Positions 1-8,347 of a stretch of DNA of 64,000 nucleotides are shown in pieces. Position numbers and translations under genes: made by a program. The notes under the pieces are model-generated. The model did not search any database. It worked only from the letters and a program-made list of their open reading frames with translations, and was not told the DNA's origin. The stretch's first letter is position 1; each line of letters begins with the position of its first letter. The DNA is from Ruegeria sp. R14_0. GTDB taxonomy: Bacteria; Pseudomonadota; Alphaproteobacteria; Rhodobacterales; Rhodobacteraceae. The DNA lies in NCBI RefSeq assembly GCF_017743975.1, contig NZ_JAGHRC010000003.1:248001-312000 (forward strand), in the 5' to 3' direction.

Positions 1-85
1 AAGACGCATCGGTCCCTCTGAATATAGTGATCCGCGCCCGTTGTGATTGCGTAACAATTACATGCGCAATTGAATACGTACGACA

Positions 86-1258
86 GTGGACCAGAAGACA
101 AGACATAATGATCGCGACCGCAGCGGGGATGTCCGGATATTTGCGGAAACCATCCGTGATACCTCGCCCGACACCCTACGCGACCTTTGGAAGTCGGCGG
201 GTAAAAATGGCGTGTTTCGCCATTTGGTGCCGTCCGCAGACGGGGGATCGGGCGACAATGCCCGTGCACTTGTTGAAGACATGCTTACGTTTGGGGCGCA
301 CTGCCTGGATGGCGGATTCGGGATGGCTGTTCTTTCCCAGATCCTGACCATTCAGAAACCGCTGCTTCGGTTCGCAAGCCCTGAGGCCCGCCAGCACTAT
401 ATTCCGCGCCTGTTGGCCGGCGACCTGATCGGAGCCTTTGCCCTGACCGAACCCTCCTCTGGATCTGATGCATTGTCTCTGACCACCACGGCCACACCCA
501 AAGATGGCGGGTATGTTCTGAACGGCCATAAGGCGTTTGTCGGGATGGGACCGATATGTGATTTTGCGATCGTTTTCGCGCAGACCGCACCGGACAAGGG
601 CCGTTGGGGGTTGTCGGCCTTCATAGTGCATTCCGACGATTCGGGCTTCTTTCGGCGTGATCGGCAGGAAAAGCTGGGTCTGAATACATCCCCAATCGGC
701 GAGCTGGAGTTCCGCGACTGCTGGATCCCCGAAACGCGCCGGATCGGGCCAGAGGGCGCAGGAGCGACCATCATTCAAACAACGCTCGACTGGGAGCGTT
801 GCTTTATCCTGACCGCTCATGTGGGTGCGATGCGTCGTCAATTGGCAGAATGTGTTGAGTTCGCGGCATCCCGGCACCAGTTTGGCAAACCCATCTCGGC
901 GTTTCAGTCAGTTTCAAACCGCCTTGCGGACATGCGTGTTCGCCTGGAAACCTGCGAACTCATGCTGGCGCGCGCGGCCCAGCTGTACGATTCCGGTCAA
1001 CCGCTTAGTCAGTTTGCCGCCATGGCGAACCTCCACATTGCCGAGGCCTACCTGAGCTCTAGCCTCGATGCGATGCGTACCTTTGGTGGGCGTGGATACC
1101 TGAAGGGATCGAATGCGGGCGCTGACGTGACCGACGCCTTGGGCGGTGTGATCTACTCCGGCACCTCGGACATTCAGCGCGAGATCATTGCAAAGATGGA
1201 GCTTGGGCAAAGGTCCCAACCCAATAAAGTGGGAGACGGGACCAATGGCAGTAACTGA
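86..1258 (+). CDS. Acyl-CoA dehydrogenase-like flavoprotein, probable aminoacyl-PCP dehydrogenase of the NRPS operon
   Basis: 390 residues covering the acyl-CoA dehydrogenase fold: the FAD/substrate loop with FALTEPSSGSD near residue 118-128 and the C-terminal YSGTSDIQRE motif near 356-365. The position that is the catalytic Glu in medium-chain enzymes (YEGT) is Ser here. A Glu sits instead in LDWER (E237), where isovaleryl-CoA and prolyl-PCP dehydrogenases keep theirs. With the stand-alone A domain and carrier protein downstream, this matches the PigA/PltE/RedW-type enzymes that oxidise carrier-bound proline. The proline assignment is inference. The start is a GTG at 86, just after an in-frame stop at 71-73, with no clear ribosome-binding site, so the N-terminus is uncertain. 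The next gene begins inside its 3' end. Confidence 0.85.
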   Translation: MDQKTRHNDRDRSGDVRIFAETIRDTSPDTLRDLWKSAGKNGVFRHLVPSADGGSGDNARALVEDMLTFGAHCLDGGFGMAVLSQILTIQKPLLRFASPEARQHYIPRLLAGDLIGAFALTEPSSGSDALSLTTTATPKDGGYVLNGHKAFVGMGPICDFAIVFAQTAPDKGRWGLSAFIVHSDDSGFFRRDRQEKLGLNTSPIGELEFRDCWIPETRRIGPEGAGATIIQTTLDWERCFILTAHVGAMRRQLAECVEFAASRHQFGKPISAFQSVSNRLADMRVRLETCELMLARAAQLYDSGQPLSQFAAMANLHIAEAYLSSSLDAMRTFGGRGYLKGSNAGADVTDALGGVIYSGTSDIQREIIAKMELGQRSQPNKVGDGTNGSN

Positions 1259-2495
1259 ACGCGAGGCCATGGCGCGCCCAGCGCCTTGCAGCACACCTAA
1301 AACACTGGGCCTGGCAGCACTGTTTCTCTGGCTTGGCGCTTTCTTATTGACGGCCCTTGCCACTCCGGCACACGCCCACAGGGTCAACGAAACTTACGTC
1401 TATTTCGACGTAACCGAAAACACGTTGAGCGGCCGTATCGAGGTCACACTGACTGACTTAGCCCGCATTCAACAAGGTCTACCGCAGGTCGAAAGCGCAC
1501 TTTCCGAGGATGAAGTGCGCGCGACACGAACCGCGTTCTTCGACTACTTCAAAGACCGGCTGAAACTGTCGGCAAACGACCAGCCCTTCCAGTTTGAATT
1601 TGACGAGATCACCTTTTTTGGCTCGTCCATCGACACATTCGCACAGTTTCATTTCAATGTGGTTGGCGTCGACAAAACACCGACCACAATCCAGATGTCC
1701 TATGACGGCTTGCTGGATGTCGATCCCGGCCATCGCGGCTTTGCGCTGATCGGCAGTAACAGCCGAAATGGGATGGATGAAAACGAGGCTTATATCTCGC
1801 TGGTGTTTGCGCCCGGGGATGGCAAGAAAGACCTGTACCTTAATGATGAACCGATCAAGGATATTGCGCGCTTATTCTTTGAAAATGGCGTTTGGCATAT
1901 TTGGCTGGGGTTCGACCATCTTCTGTTTTTGATTACGCTTCTTCTGTGCGCGGTTATGCGGATCGAAAATGACCATTGGGTGCCTTCGGACAGCATCCGT
2001 GACAGCCTGTGGCCAGCCGTCAAAATCGTGACGCTCTTTACAATCGCCAATACCATCGCGCTGAGCCTTGCGACCTACGGGATCATCACCCTTCCCGTGA
2101 CGCTGGTCGAAGCTGTGATCGCTTTCTCCATCGCCGCGGTGGCATTGGGCAATCTTATCCCTCGATTTCACGCAAGCGTCTGGAAGCTGGCCGTTCTGTT
2201 CGGCATCTTCCATGGGTTCGGCTTTGCCAGTGTGCTTGAACCTCTGGGTCTGGACGCCTCACGCAAGGCAACTGGATTGGCCACTTTCAACATCGGAATC
2301 GAGATCGGGCAGCTCGCCGTTGTCATGGTCCTATTCCCGATCTTCTTTATCCTGCGCCGTTTGACCGCGTACCGCGTCGTCTTTCTGCAATTTGGATCGA
2401 TGGCCCTGATCGCATTTGCGATCTTATGGTTCTTTGAGCGGACCCTCGGCTGGTTCCCACAAGTCGCAGCCACCGCTTCCTCGGTGATCCAGTGA
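1245..2495 (+). CDS. HupE/UreJ family membrane protein
   Basis: About 416 residues. An N-terminal hydrophobic signal ends in a TPAHA-type cleavage site. A periplasmic domain of about 170 residues follows, then a C-terminal block of six or so membrane segments with GVWHIWLGFDHLLFL and a later GIFHGFGFASVLE motif, the His/Asp-containing signatures of the HupE/UreJ (putative Ni/metal permease) family. The reading frame could open at 1188, but ATG 1245 has a GGGAGACGGG Shine-Dalgarno stretch just upstream and gives the 4-base-scale overlap seen throughout this operon; ATG 1269 is an alternative. Finding such a gene between two NRPS loading genes is odd and implies a metal-related product or a transport role. 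Family assignment is firm; the transported substrate is unknown. Confidence 0.85.
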   Translation: MAVTEREAMARPAPCSTPKTLGLAALFLWLGAFLLTALATPAHAHRVNETYVYFDVTENTLSGRIEVTLTDLARIQQGLPQVESALSEDEVRATRTAFFDYFKDRLKLSANDQPFQFEFDEITFFGSSIDTFAQFHFNVVGVDKTPTTIQMSYDGLLDVDPGHRGFALIGSNSRNGMDENEAYISLVFAPGDGKKDLYLNDEPIKDIARLFFENGVWHIWLGFDHLLFLITLLLCAVMRIENDHWVPSDSIRDSLWPAVKIVTLFTIANTIALSLATYGIITLPVTLVEAVIAFSIAAVALGNLIPRFHASVWKLAVLFGIFHGFGFASVLEPLGLDASRKATGLATFNIGIEIGQLAVVMVLFPIFFILRRLTAYRVVFLQFGSMALIAFAILWFFERTLGWFPQVAATASSVIQ

Positions 2496-4000
2496 TGGAG
2501 ATGGACGTGTACCTGGACGATGCGCTAAAGCGTTTTGCGAAGGTGACACCCGACGCTGCCGCGATCCGGATTTTGGGTCGCGTTACGACCTACGCGGAAT
2601 TCGACAACCACGTCGCCCAGATCGCCCGTGCTATGACAGATCGCGGCGTTGGCCCAAGGGACCGTGTGGTCATCTGTTCGGTCAAAAGCGTCGAAACAAT
2701 CGCCTCGATCTATGCGATCCTTCGCGTTGGAGGGATTTATGTGCCCATTGACCCTGCGGCCCCGGCCGAGCGTGTCTCAGCCCAACTGTCCGCCGCTTCG
2801 CCCAAGATGATCCTGGCTGATACGGCCCGACTGCCAAAGTTCACTGACGCAGCACCCAAGGATCAACTGCTAGACATCTCGCAACCTTTGCCCAGCGATC
2901 CACGCGATTTGCCGGTCGTGAAACGAAACCCAGAGGACCCGGCTTATATCCTGATGACGTCCGGCACGACCGGAACACCAAAGGGCATCGTTCATACTCA
3001 CAAAAGCGGCTTGGCTTACGCGAAGATGGCCGCCGATTTATGCGGGTTGCGCCCCTCAGACCGGGTCAGTCATCACACGCCTGTGCATTTCGATATGTCG
3101 ATTTTCGACATTTTCAGTACGGCCCAAGCCGGCGCCTGCGCAGTGGTCATCCCCGAAATGCACGCAAAACTGCCAGCAAGCCTTTCCGAGCTTACCGAAC
3201 AAGAGAAGATCACCGTTTGGTATTCAGTGCCATATGCCCTGATCCAAATGGCTGAACGCGGCGTGCTGGACAGCCGCGACCTTAGCGCCTTGCGGGTCGT
3301 GATGTTCGCCGGCGAGAAAATGCCTCCTGCGGCGCTGAAGGCGTTTTCTCAGCACACTCCGAATGCCACCTTCTTGAATGCCTACGGCCCGACCGAAACC
3401 AATCATTGCACCACGGCAAAGCTGACGCATGCAGATCTGGACGGGACAAGCCCAATTCCAATCGGCCGCCCCGACGCTGGTGTAACCGCGCGCATCGGCA
3501 CCGAAGCAGAGGATGCCGAAACCGGCGAGCTCTTGATCGCCGCAGATCAGGTCATGCTGGAGTACTGGCGCGCGCAAACCCTGACTGACGTGTCGTTTTG
3601 CACCCTTCCTGACGAGCATGGGATCACCCGCAAGTTCTACCGGACTGGCGATATCGTGCGCCGATTGCCTGAAAAGGGGTTGCTTTTGATTGGCCGCAAA
3701 GACCGTCAGATCAAGCTCAGAGGCTTCCGGATCGAGCTTGACGAAATCGAACTGGCGCTGGTGAACACGCCCACGGTAACCGAAGCGGTCGCTGCCGTGG
3801 TCGATGACGAAATCCACGCCTTTGTGACAGGCGGCACGTCCGAGGATGTCGCGGACGTACGGTCCCACATCGAAGGCGTCCTGCCCCGCTATGCCGTGCC
3901 GCAACACATCACATGGCTTGCAGATATGCCGCGCACATCGACCGGCAAAATAGATCGGGCAAAGCTGACAGGGAAAGACGATGCACAACACGCAGCATGA
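2495..4000 (+). CDS. Stand-alone amino acid adenylation enzyme (NRPS loading A domain)
   Basis: About 501 residues, an AMP-binding enzyme with every core motif: A3 TSGTTGTPKG at 155-164, A4 FDMSIFDIF, A5 NAYGPTE, A7 YRTGD, A8 GRKDRQIKLRGFR and A10 with Lys485 (TSTGKID). Aligned by eye to the GrsA pocket, the specificity residues read D-M-F-Y-M-A-A-H-C-K. The Tyr/Cys pattern and the VWYSVP segment resemble stand-alone prolyl adenylases (PltF/RedM type), but several positions differ, so proline is only the best guess. The ATG at 2495 overlaps the HupE stop (TGATG), and the 3' end overlaps the carrier gene by 20 bases, implying coupled synthesis. It should load the free carrier protein encoded next. 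Confidence 0.9.
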   Translation: MEMDVYLDDALKRFAKVTPDAAAIRILGRVTTYAEFDNHVAQIARAMTDRGVGPRDRVVICSVKSVETIASIYAILRVGGIYVPIDPAAPAERVSAQLSAASPKMILADTARLPKFTDAAPKDQLLDISQPLPSDPRDLPVVKRNPEDPAYILMTSGTTGTPKGIVHTHKSGLAYAKMAADLCGLRPSDRVSHHTPVHFDMSIFDIFSTAQAGACAVVIPEMHAKLPASLSELTEQEKITVWYSVPYALIQMAERGVLDSRDLSALRVVMFAGEKMPPAALKAFSQHTPNATFLNAYGPTETNHCTTAKLTHADLDGTSPIPIGRPDAGVTARIGTEAEDAETGELLIAADQVMLEYWRAQTLTDVSFCTLPDEHGITRKFYRTGDIVRRLPEKGLLLIGRKDRQIKLRGFRIELDEIELALVNTPTVTEAVAAVVDDEIHAFVTGGTSEDVADVRSHIEGVLPRYAVPQHITWLADMPRTSTGKIDRAKLTGKDDAQHAA

Positions 4001-4232
4001 AACACAACGGCAGGCTGTGCGCCACTACGTGCACGCCACACTGCTGGGCGGTCAAACGGTCTCGGACGATGAAGAGCTGTTGCTGAGCGGTATGGTCGAC
4101 TCGCTGGGCGTTATGTCGCTGGTGTCGTTTATTGAACAAACATACGGCATCGAGATTCCCTTCGAGGATGTAACGCTGGAAAATCTCTGCTCGATCACTG
4201 CGATTTCCAGATATGCCGATGGTCGTACCTGA
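3981..4232 (+). CDS. Stand-alone peptidyl/acyl carrier protein
   Basis: 83 residues, the usual size of a discrete carrier protein. The phosphopantetheine site is Ser41 in GMVDSLGVMSL, followed by the helix-III hydrophobic pattern of the family. It should carry the amino acid activated by the upstream adenylase and present it to the dehydrogenase-like enzyme, as in pyrrolyl-PCP systems. No phosphopantetheinyl transferase gene is present in the window, so one must act from elsewhere. It overlaps both neighbours, consistent with a single translationally coupled transcript. Confidence 0.88.
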   Translation: MHNTQHETQRQAVRHYVHATLLGGQTVSDDEELLLSGMVDSLGVMSLVSFIEQTYGIEIPFEDVTLENLCSITAISRYADGRT

Positions 4233-7200
4233 CATGTCTGCTCAGTCATATCCGCTATCCGAAAGCCAGCTGAGGTTCTGGAAGGGCCATCGCCTGCAAC
4301 CCGATGTTCCAATCTACAATATGGCCTGGCGGTTTGATCTGCAGTTGGACCTGGACCCCGACCTGTTTGAAACGGCGTTCCAAGGGGCCGTGCAGGACAA
4401 TGACATCCTTCGCACGGTCTTTCGCGAGGGGCCGGATGGACCATATCAGGTCGCACAGAAGATGCCGGATGATCTGCTGGATCTCGTTGACCTCAGCCAA
4501 TCTACAGACCCGGCGTCATTGCTGCGCGACCACCTTAACTCATGGGTTCAAGCAAGGTTTGATCTGGAGCGCGAACCGCTGCGCAGCCAGTTGATCAAAC
4601 TAACCGACGCGCACTGGGTCTGGGCCATCTGCCAGCATCATATTCTTTGTGACGCACAATCCGGCGCGCTGCTCTTTGATCACGTCTCTCGCCGGTATTC
4701 GGCCTTGGTACAGGGCAAGAAATACCAGGCCGATCCCCTGCCCCGTTTTTTTGACAGCCTGTCAGACCCGACGTCGGCGGCGATCCCGGTTGCGACACCC
4801 CATGCCCCAACCGCCCCATACGGGAGTGCATCCAAACGCAGTGGGTTTTCCCAACGCATTCCAGTTACACTGGATGCCGACACGGCTGAGACGCTTGAGC
4901 GCGCCACCGAACGATCCGAATTCCGCCTGTTCACTCCTGACCTGTCGAAACTGGCGATCTATCTGACCGCCTATCTTGGGTATCTGCACAGGGTCACGGG
5001 AGATGATCAGATAACCATCGGCCTGCCTTCTCATAACCGGCTGACGGGTCATGATAAAATGACCATGGGCCCGTTCGTCGAGGTGTTGCCATTCCACATG
5101 GAAATCGGTCCTGATGAAACACTTATAGGCCTTCATGCGAAAGTGAAGGCCGAGCTTGGCGCGTTCCTAAGGAAGGCAAAGCCCGGCGCTGTGGCGGCAA
5201 TGGACACCTCGACCATCAGCGCGGTGTGCAACTACATTCAGGCTGAATTCCCGGATTTTGCGGGGCATCCAGCTGACGTCCAGTGGCTGCACAGTGGTGC
5301 GCATGACGCCGCTCACGCCATGCGCCTGCACATCACAGACTTCAGCGGCGATGGTACGCAGCGGCTGTTCCTGGATGTCCACGATGAAATAGCGGAAGCT
5401 GTTGAGCCCGCAAATCTACAACAACATTTTGCGCGGTTTCTGGCGACCACGCTTGAGGCTCCTGAAACGTCGCTTGCGGCGGTGGATATGGTTGCAGACG
5501 CACAGGATCAGGCCATCGTTTTTGGCCGATCAGAGCGCGGCGACATGCCTTCAACTGTGCTGAAGTCTTTTGGCGCGCAGGTCACCAAGACCCCCGATGC
5601 CGTTGCACTGCTTCAAGTCAACCGGCCTATCACGTATGTACAGCTCAACGAAAAGAGCGACAGGATCGCTTCGTATATCGCGAGTATTGGTATCGCACGT
5701 GAATCGTCGATCGCGATCTACCTGCCCCGTTCAACCGAGTTTGTTGAGGTCATGCTGGGTGTCCTCAAAGCCGGGTGCAACTTTGTTCCAATTGCCGCCA
5801 ACACGCCTTTTGCAAGGGCCGAACAGATCATAACGGGCGCTGGTGCTGCAGCAGTATTTGTCGCTCCGGCAGAGGATCGCACGTTTACTTGCCAGACTTT
5901 AACCGTCGCCACAGCAACTTCGGAAGAACCCCTTACCGTCTCGCCACCAGATGGGCATGAACGAGCCTACGTCCTGTTCACATCCGGCTCTACCGGTGTT
6001 CCCAAGGGGGTTGAGGTCAGCCATGCCGAGCTGTCGCGATACATCCACTGGGCCGCCGATACGTTCGGCAACAAGCCTGACGCAACCTACGCGTTCTTTT
6101 CTTCGGTCTCGTTCGATCTGACACTGACTTCGTTATTCGCTCCGTTGGTCCACGGTGGCACGATCCACGTCTATCCCGAGCGCGCGGATCCAGATCTTGC
6201 TGTACTGGATGTGTTCGCTGAAGACGCCGTGGATGTGGTCAAGCTGACGCCCTCACACTTGGCGCTGGCTTGCAAACAGGGCCGCCCAGTTGAGCGCATT
6301 CAAACGCTTGTGCTGGGCGGCGAGAACCTGTCGTCGCAGCTCTGCCGCAACGCGACTGAGGTCCTGTCCCCGTCTCTGACGCTTATCAACGAATACGGCC
6401 CCACCGAAGCAGTAGTCGGCGCGATGCACCACGCCTTTGATCCCGCTGCGGATACCGCAGCCTCGGTTCAAATCGGAACCCCCGCAGATGGGGTTTCAAT
6501 CAGTGTTCGCGATGCCGGTATGAACCTGTGCCCCATCGGTGTGACCGGTGAAATCGTGATCGGTGGTCGGTTGGCAGAAGGCTATCTGGATGATCCATCC
6601 AAAACCGCGGCAAAGTTCCTGAACGACCCAAAGGCAATACAAGGCAGAGTTTATCGCAGCGGTGACATCGGTCGGATCAACCGAGACGGCAGCTTTGACT
6701 ATCTTGGCCGCGCGGATCAGCAGATCAAGATTGGTGGCATCCGGTTCGAAACTGCCGAGTTTGATCGCGTGCTACGCCAAATCCCCGGTGTGAATGCCGT
6801 TCACGTGTCATACGGGCACCCGCCATCGGACCCGGGCGGCACTCGGCAATGCCGAACCTGCGGCCTGACCAACGCAGTACCCGGCGTTGAATTTGCAGGT
6901 GATGATTTATGCGAAATATGCGCCGAGTTCGAAGGCTATAAGGATCGTGCCCAGGCCTATTTCCGCGACGAACCCGCCCTGCAACGCCAGATCATGCGCG
7001 CGGCCGACTCACGCCGCGGAGACTACGATGCTGTGATGATGCTAAGCGGGGGCAAAGACAGCACCTATGCGGCGTACCGGCTGGCCAATTATACCTCTCG
7101 CGTATTGGCTGTGACACTCGACAACGGCTATATCTCGGATCAATCAAAGACGAATATTCAACGGGTTGTCAAAGACTTGGGCTGGGATCATCGCTATCTC

Positions 7201-8346
7201 AGCACAGACAAGATGAACCAGATTTTTGTCGACAGCCTGAAAGCACATTCCAATGTGTGCCAAGGTTGCTTCAAGGCGCTGTACACTTTGGCTTTTCGCA
7301 CGGCCCTGTCCGAAGGCGCGCCATTGGTCGTCACAGGTCTGTCCCGCGGGCAGTTCTTTGAAACGCGCCTGACCCCGGACCTGTTCCGCAATGCGGCCCC
7401 CACTTGTGCCCAACTGGATGACATGGTCACCAAGGCGCGCAAAGCCTATCACGCCGAAGACGATGAGCTGTCGAGGCTTCTGGAGACAGAAGACCTGAAG
7501 GACGGCGACTTTCTGAAACAGGTCGAAGTGCTGGATATCTACCGCTATATTGATGTCCCCGTGTCCGAGATTTACGATTTTCTCGACACCCGCACCGCCT
7601 GGCAGCGCCCGGCTGATACTGGCCGTTCGACCAATTGCCTCATCAATGACGCTGGCATCTACCTGCACAAGTCCCGCGAAGGCTATCACAACTATGCGCT
7701 GCCCTATTCCTGGGACGTACGCATGGGCCACAAAACCCGCGCGCAGGCTTTGGACGAGTTGAATGATGAAATCGACACCCAGAGGGTTGAAGCGATCCTT
7801 GAGGAGATCGGTTTTGACGAACCCGTCGCACCGCAAAAACTGAGTGTGTATGTGGCCGGTCAGGGCATCGCGGAACAGGATGTCTGGCAGTCATTGCAGG
7901 CGCATTTCCCCCGCGCCTTGCTGCCAGACTCGGTGGCTGTTCTTCCGGATATGCCGCTGAATTCCAACGGCAAGGTCGATCCCTCCCGCCTGCCCAAAGC
8001 GCGAAACCGCAGGCGGGCGGATGCGGATTTCGTTGCGCCCAAAAACGAAACCGAACAGCGTCTGGCCAGCATTCTGGCGACCGCCATCGGCGCATCTCGT
8101 GTCAGCGTGACACAGGACTTTTTCGATCTGGGCGTCGATAGCCTGACCGCCATCGAGATCGCGGTCAAAGCCAATGAGCATGGTCTGCCCCTGCCCGCCA
8201 CGTCACTGTTTGAATACCGGACCATTCGCGCTTTGGCACAACATGCCGAACAGTTGCCCAGCACCGCGCCTGACGACGTTCAGGATGAGCAATTGATTGA
8301 TCTGGACGACGACGATCTTTCAAGCATCACAGAGGCGTTGAGCTGA
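4213..8346 (+). CDS. NRPS, C-A(interrupted by PP-loop ATPase)-PCP
   Basis: 1377 residues in one frame (numbered from 4213; ATG 4234, right after the carrier stop, is the likelier start). Residues about 10-430 are a condensation domain with H142-H143-ILC-D147-A148, where the usual final Gly is Ala. Residues about 455-867 are an adenylation domain: A3 TSGSTGVPKG from 590, A5 EYGPTE from 727, A7 YRSGD at 814, A8 GRADQQIKIGGIR. Residues about 868-1208 are a foreign PP-loop ATPase domain (separate entry). The A domain then resumes with A10 NSNGKVD (Lys1254), and a PCP follows with Ser1310 in DLGVDSLTA. The pocket reads by eye D-L-T-K-V-G-E-V-G-K, one step from the Asn code I recall (DLTKLGEVGK), so Asn or Asp is predicted. 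The stop is one base before the next synthetase. Confidence 0.92.
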   Translation: MPMVVPDMSAQSYPLSESQLRFWKGHRLQPDVPIYNMAWRFDLQLDLDPDLFETAFQGAVQDNDILRTVFREGPDGPYQVAQKMPDDLLDLVDLSQSTDPASLLRDHLNSWVQARFDLEREPLRSQLIKLTDAHWVWAICQHHILCDAQSGALLFDHVSRRYSALVQGKKYQADPLPRFFDSLSDPTSAAIPVATPHAPTAPYGSASKRSGFSQRIPVTLDADTAETLERATERSEFRLFTPDLSKLAIYLTAYLGYLHRVTGDDQITIGLPSHNRLTGHDKMTMGPFVEVLPFHMEIGPDETLIGLHAKVKAELGAFLRKAKPGAVAAMDTSTISAVCNYIQAEFPDFAGHPADVQWLHSGAHDAAHAMRLHITDFSGDGTQRLFLDVHDEIAEAVEPANLQQHFARFLATTLEAPETSLAAVDMVADAQDQAIVFGRSERGDMPSTVLKSFGAQVTKTPDAVALLQVNRPITYVQLNEKSDRIASYIASIGIARESSIAIYLPRSTEFVEVMLGVLKAGCNFVPIAANTPFARAEQIITGAGAAAVFVAPAEDRTFTCQTLTVATATSEEPLTVSPPDGHERAYVLFTSGSTGVPKGVEVSHAELSRYIHWAADTFGNKPDATYAFFSSVSFDLTLTSLFAPLVHGGTIHVYPERADPDLAVLDVFAEDAVDVVKLTPSHLALACKQGRPVERIQTLVLGGENLSSQLCRNATEVLSPSLTLINEYGPTEAVVGAMHHAFDPAADTAASVQIGTPADGVSISVRDAGMNLCPIGVTGEIVIGGRLAEGYLDDPSKTAAKFLNDPKAIQGRVYRSGDIGRINRDGSFDYLGRADQQIKIGGIRFETAEFDRVLRQIPGVNAVHVSYGHPPSDPGGTRQCRTCGLTNAVPGVEFAGDDLCEICAEFEGYKDRAQAYFRDEPALQRQIMRAADSRRGDYDAVMMLSGGKDSTYAAYRLANYTSRVLAVTLDNGYISDQSKTNIQRVVKDLGWDHRYLSTDKMNQIFVDSLKAHSNVCQGCFKALYTLAFRTALSEGAPLVVTGLSRGQFFETRLTPDLFRNAAPTCAQLDDMVTKARKAYHAEDDELSRLLETEDLKDGDFLKQVEVLDIYRYIDVPVSEIYDFLDTRTAWQRPADTGRSTNCLINDAGIYLHKSREGYHNYALPYSWDVRMGHKTRAQALDELNDEIDTQRVEAILEEIGFDEPVAPQKLSVYVAGQGIAEQDVWQSLQAHFPRALLPDSVAVLPDMPLNSNGKVDPSRLPKARNRRRADADFVAPKNETEQRLASILATAIGASRVSVTQDFFDLGVDSLTAIEIAVKANEHGLPLPATSLFEYRTIRALAQHAEQLPSTAPDDVQDEQLIDLDDDDLSSITEALS
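6820..7833 (+). other. PP-loop (AANH/WbpG-like) ATPase domain inserted in the NRPS adenylation domain
   Basis: Sub-region of the preceding protein, about residues 868-1208. It opens with a four-Cys ribbon, C880-x2-C883 and C900-x2-C903, of the type that heads N-acetyl-sugar amidotransferases (WbpG/PseA). The PP-loop SGGKDS at 945-950 binds ATP in the N-type pyrophosphatase (AANH) superfamily. A second pair, C1016-QG-C1019 followed by FKAL, and a lone C1142 in STNCLIND resemble the CxxC...C set that holds a 4Fe-4S cluster in TtcA/TtuA/Ncs6 thiolases. The flanking A-domain sequence is continuous on either side (HVSY before, KLSVYVAG after), so this is a true domain insertion and not a gene fusion at an end. 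Likely reactions are thiolation or amidation of an activated carbonyl. Which one applies cannot be told from sequence alone. Confidence 0.88.
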
Positions 8347-8347
8347 C

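Noticed and set aside
6820..7833. The PP-loop segment as a frameshift or chimeric assembly joining two genes
   Set aside because: The frame is continuous, A-domain sequence resumes correctly with A10, and a PCP follows; an in-frame artefact preserving both halves is unlikely, though a read-level check would settle it.
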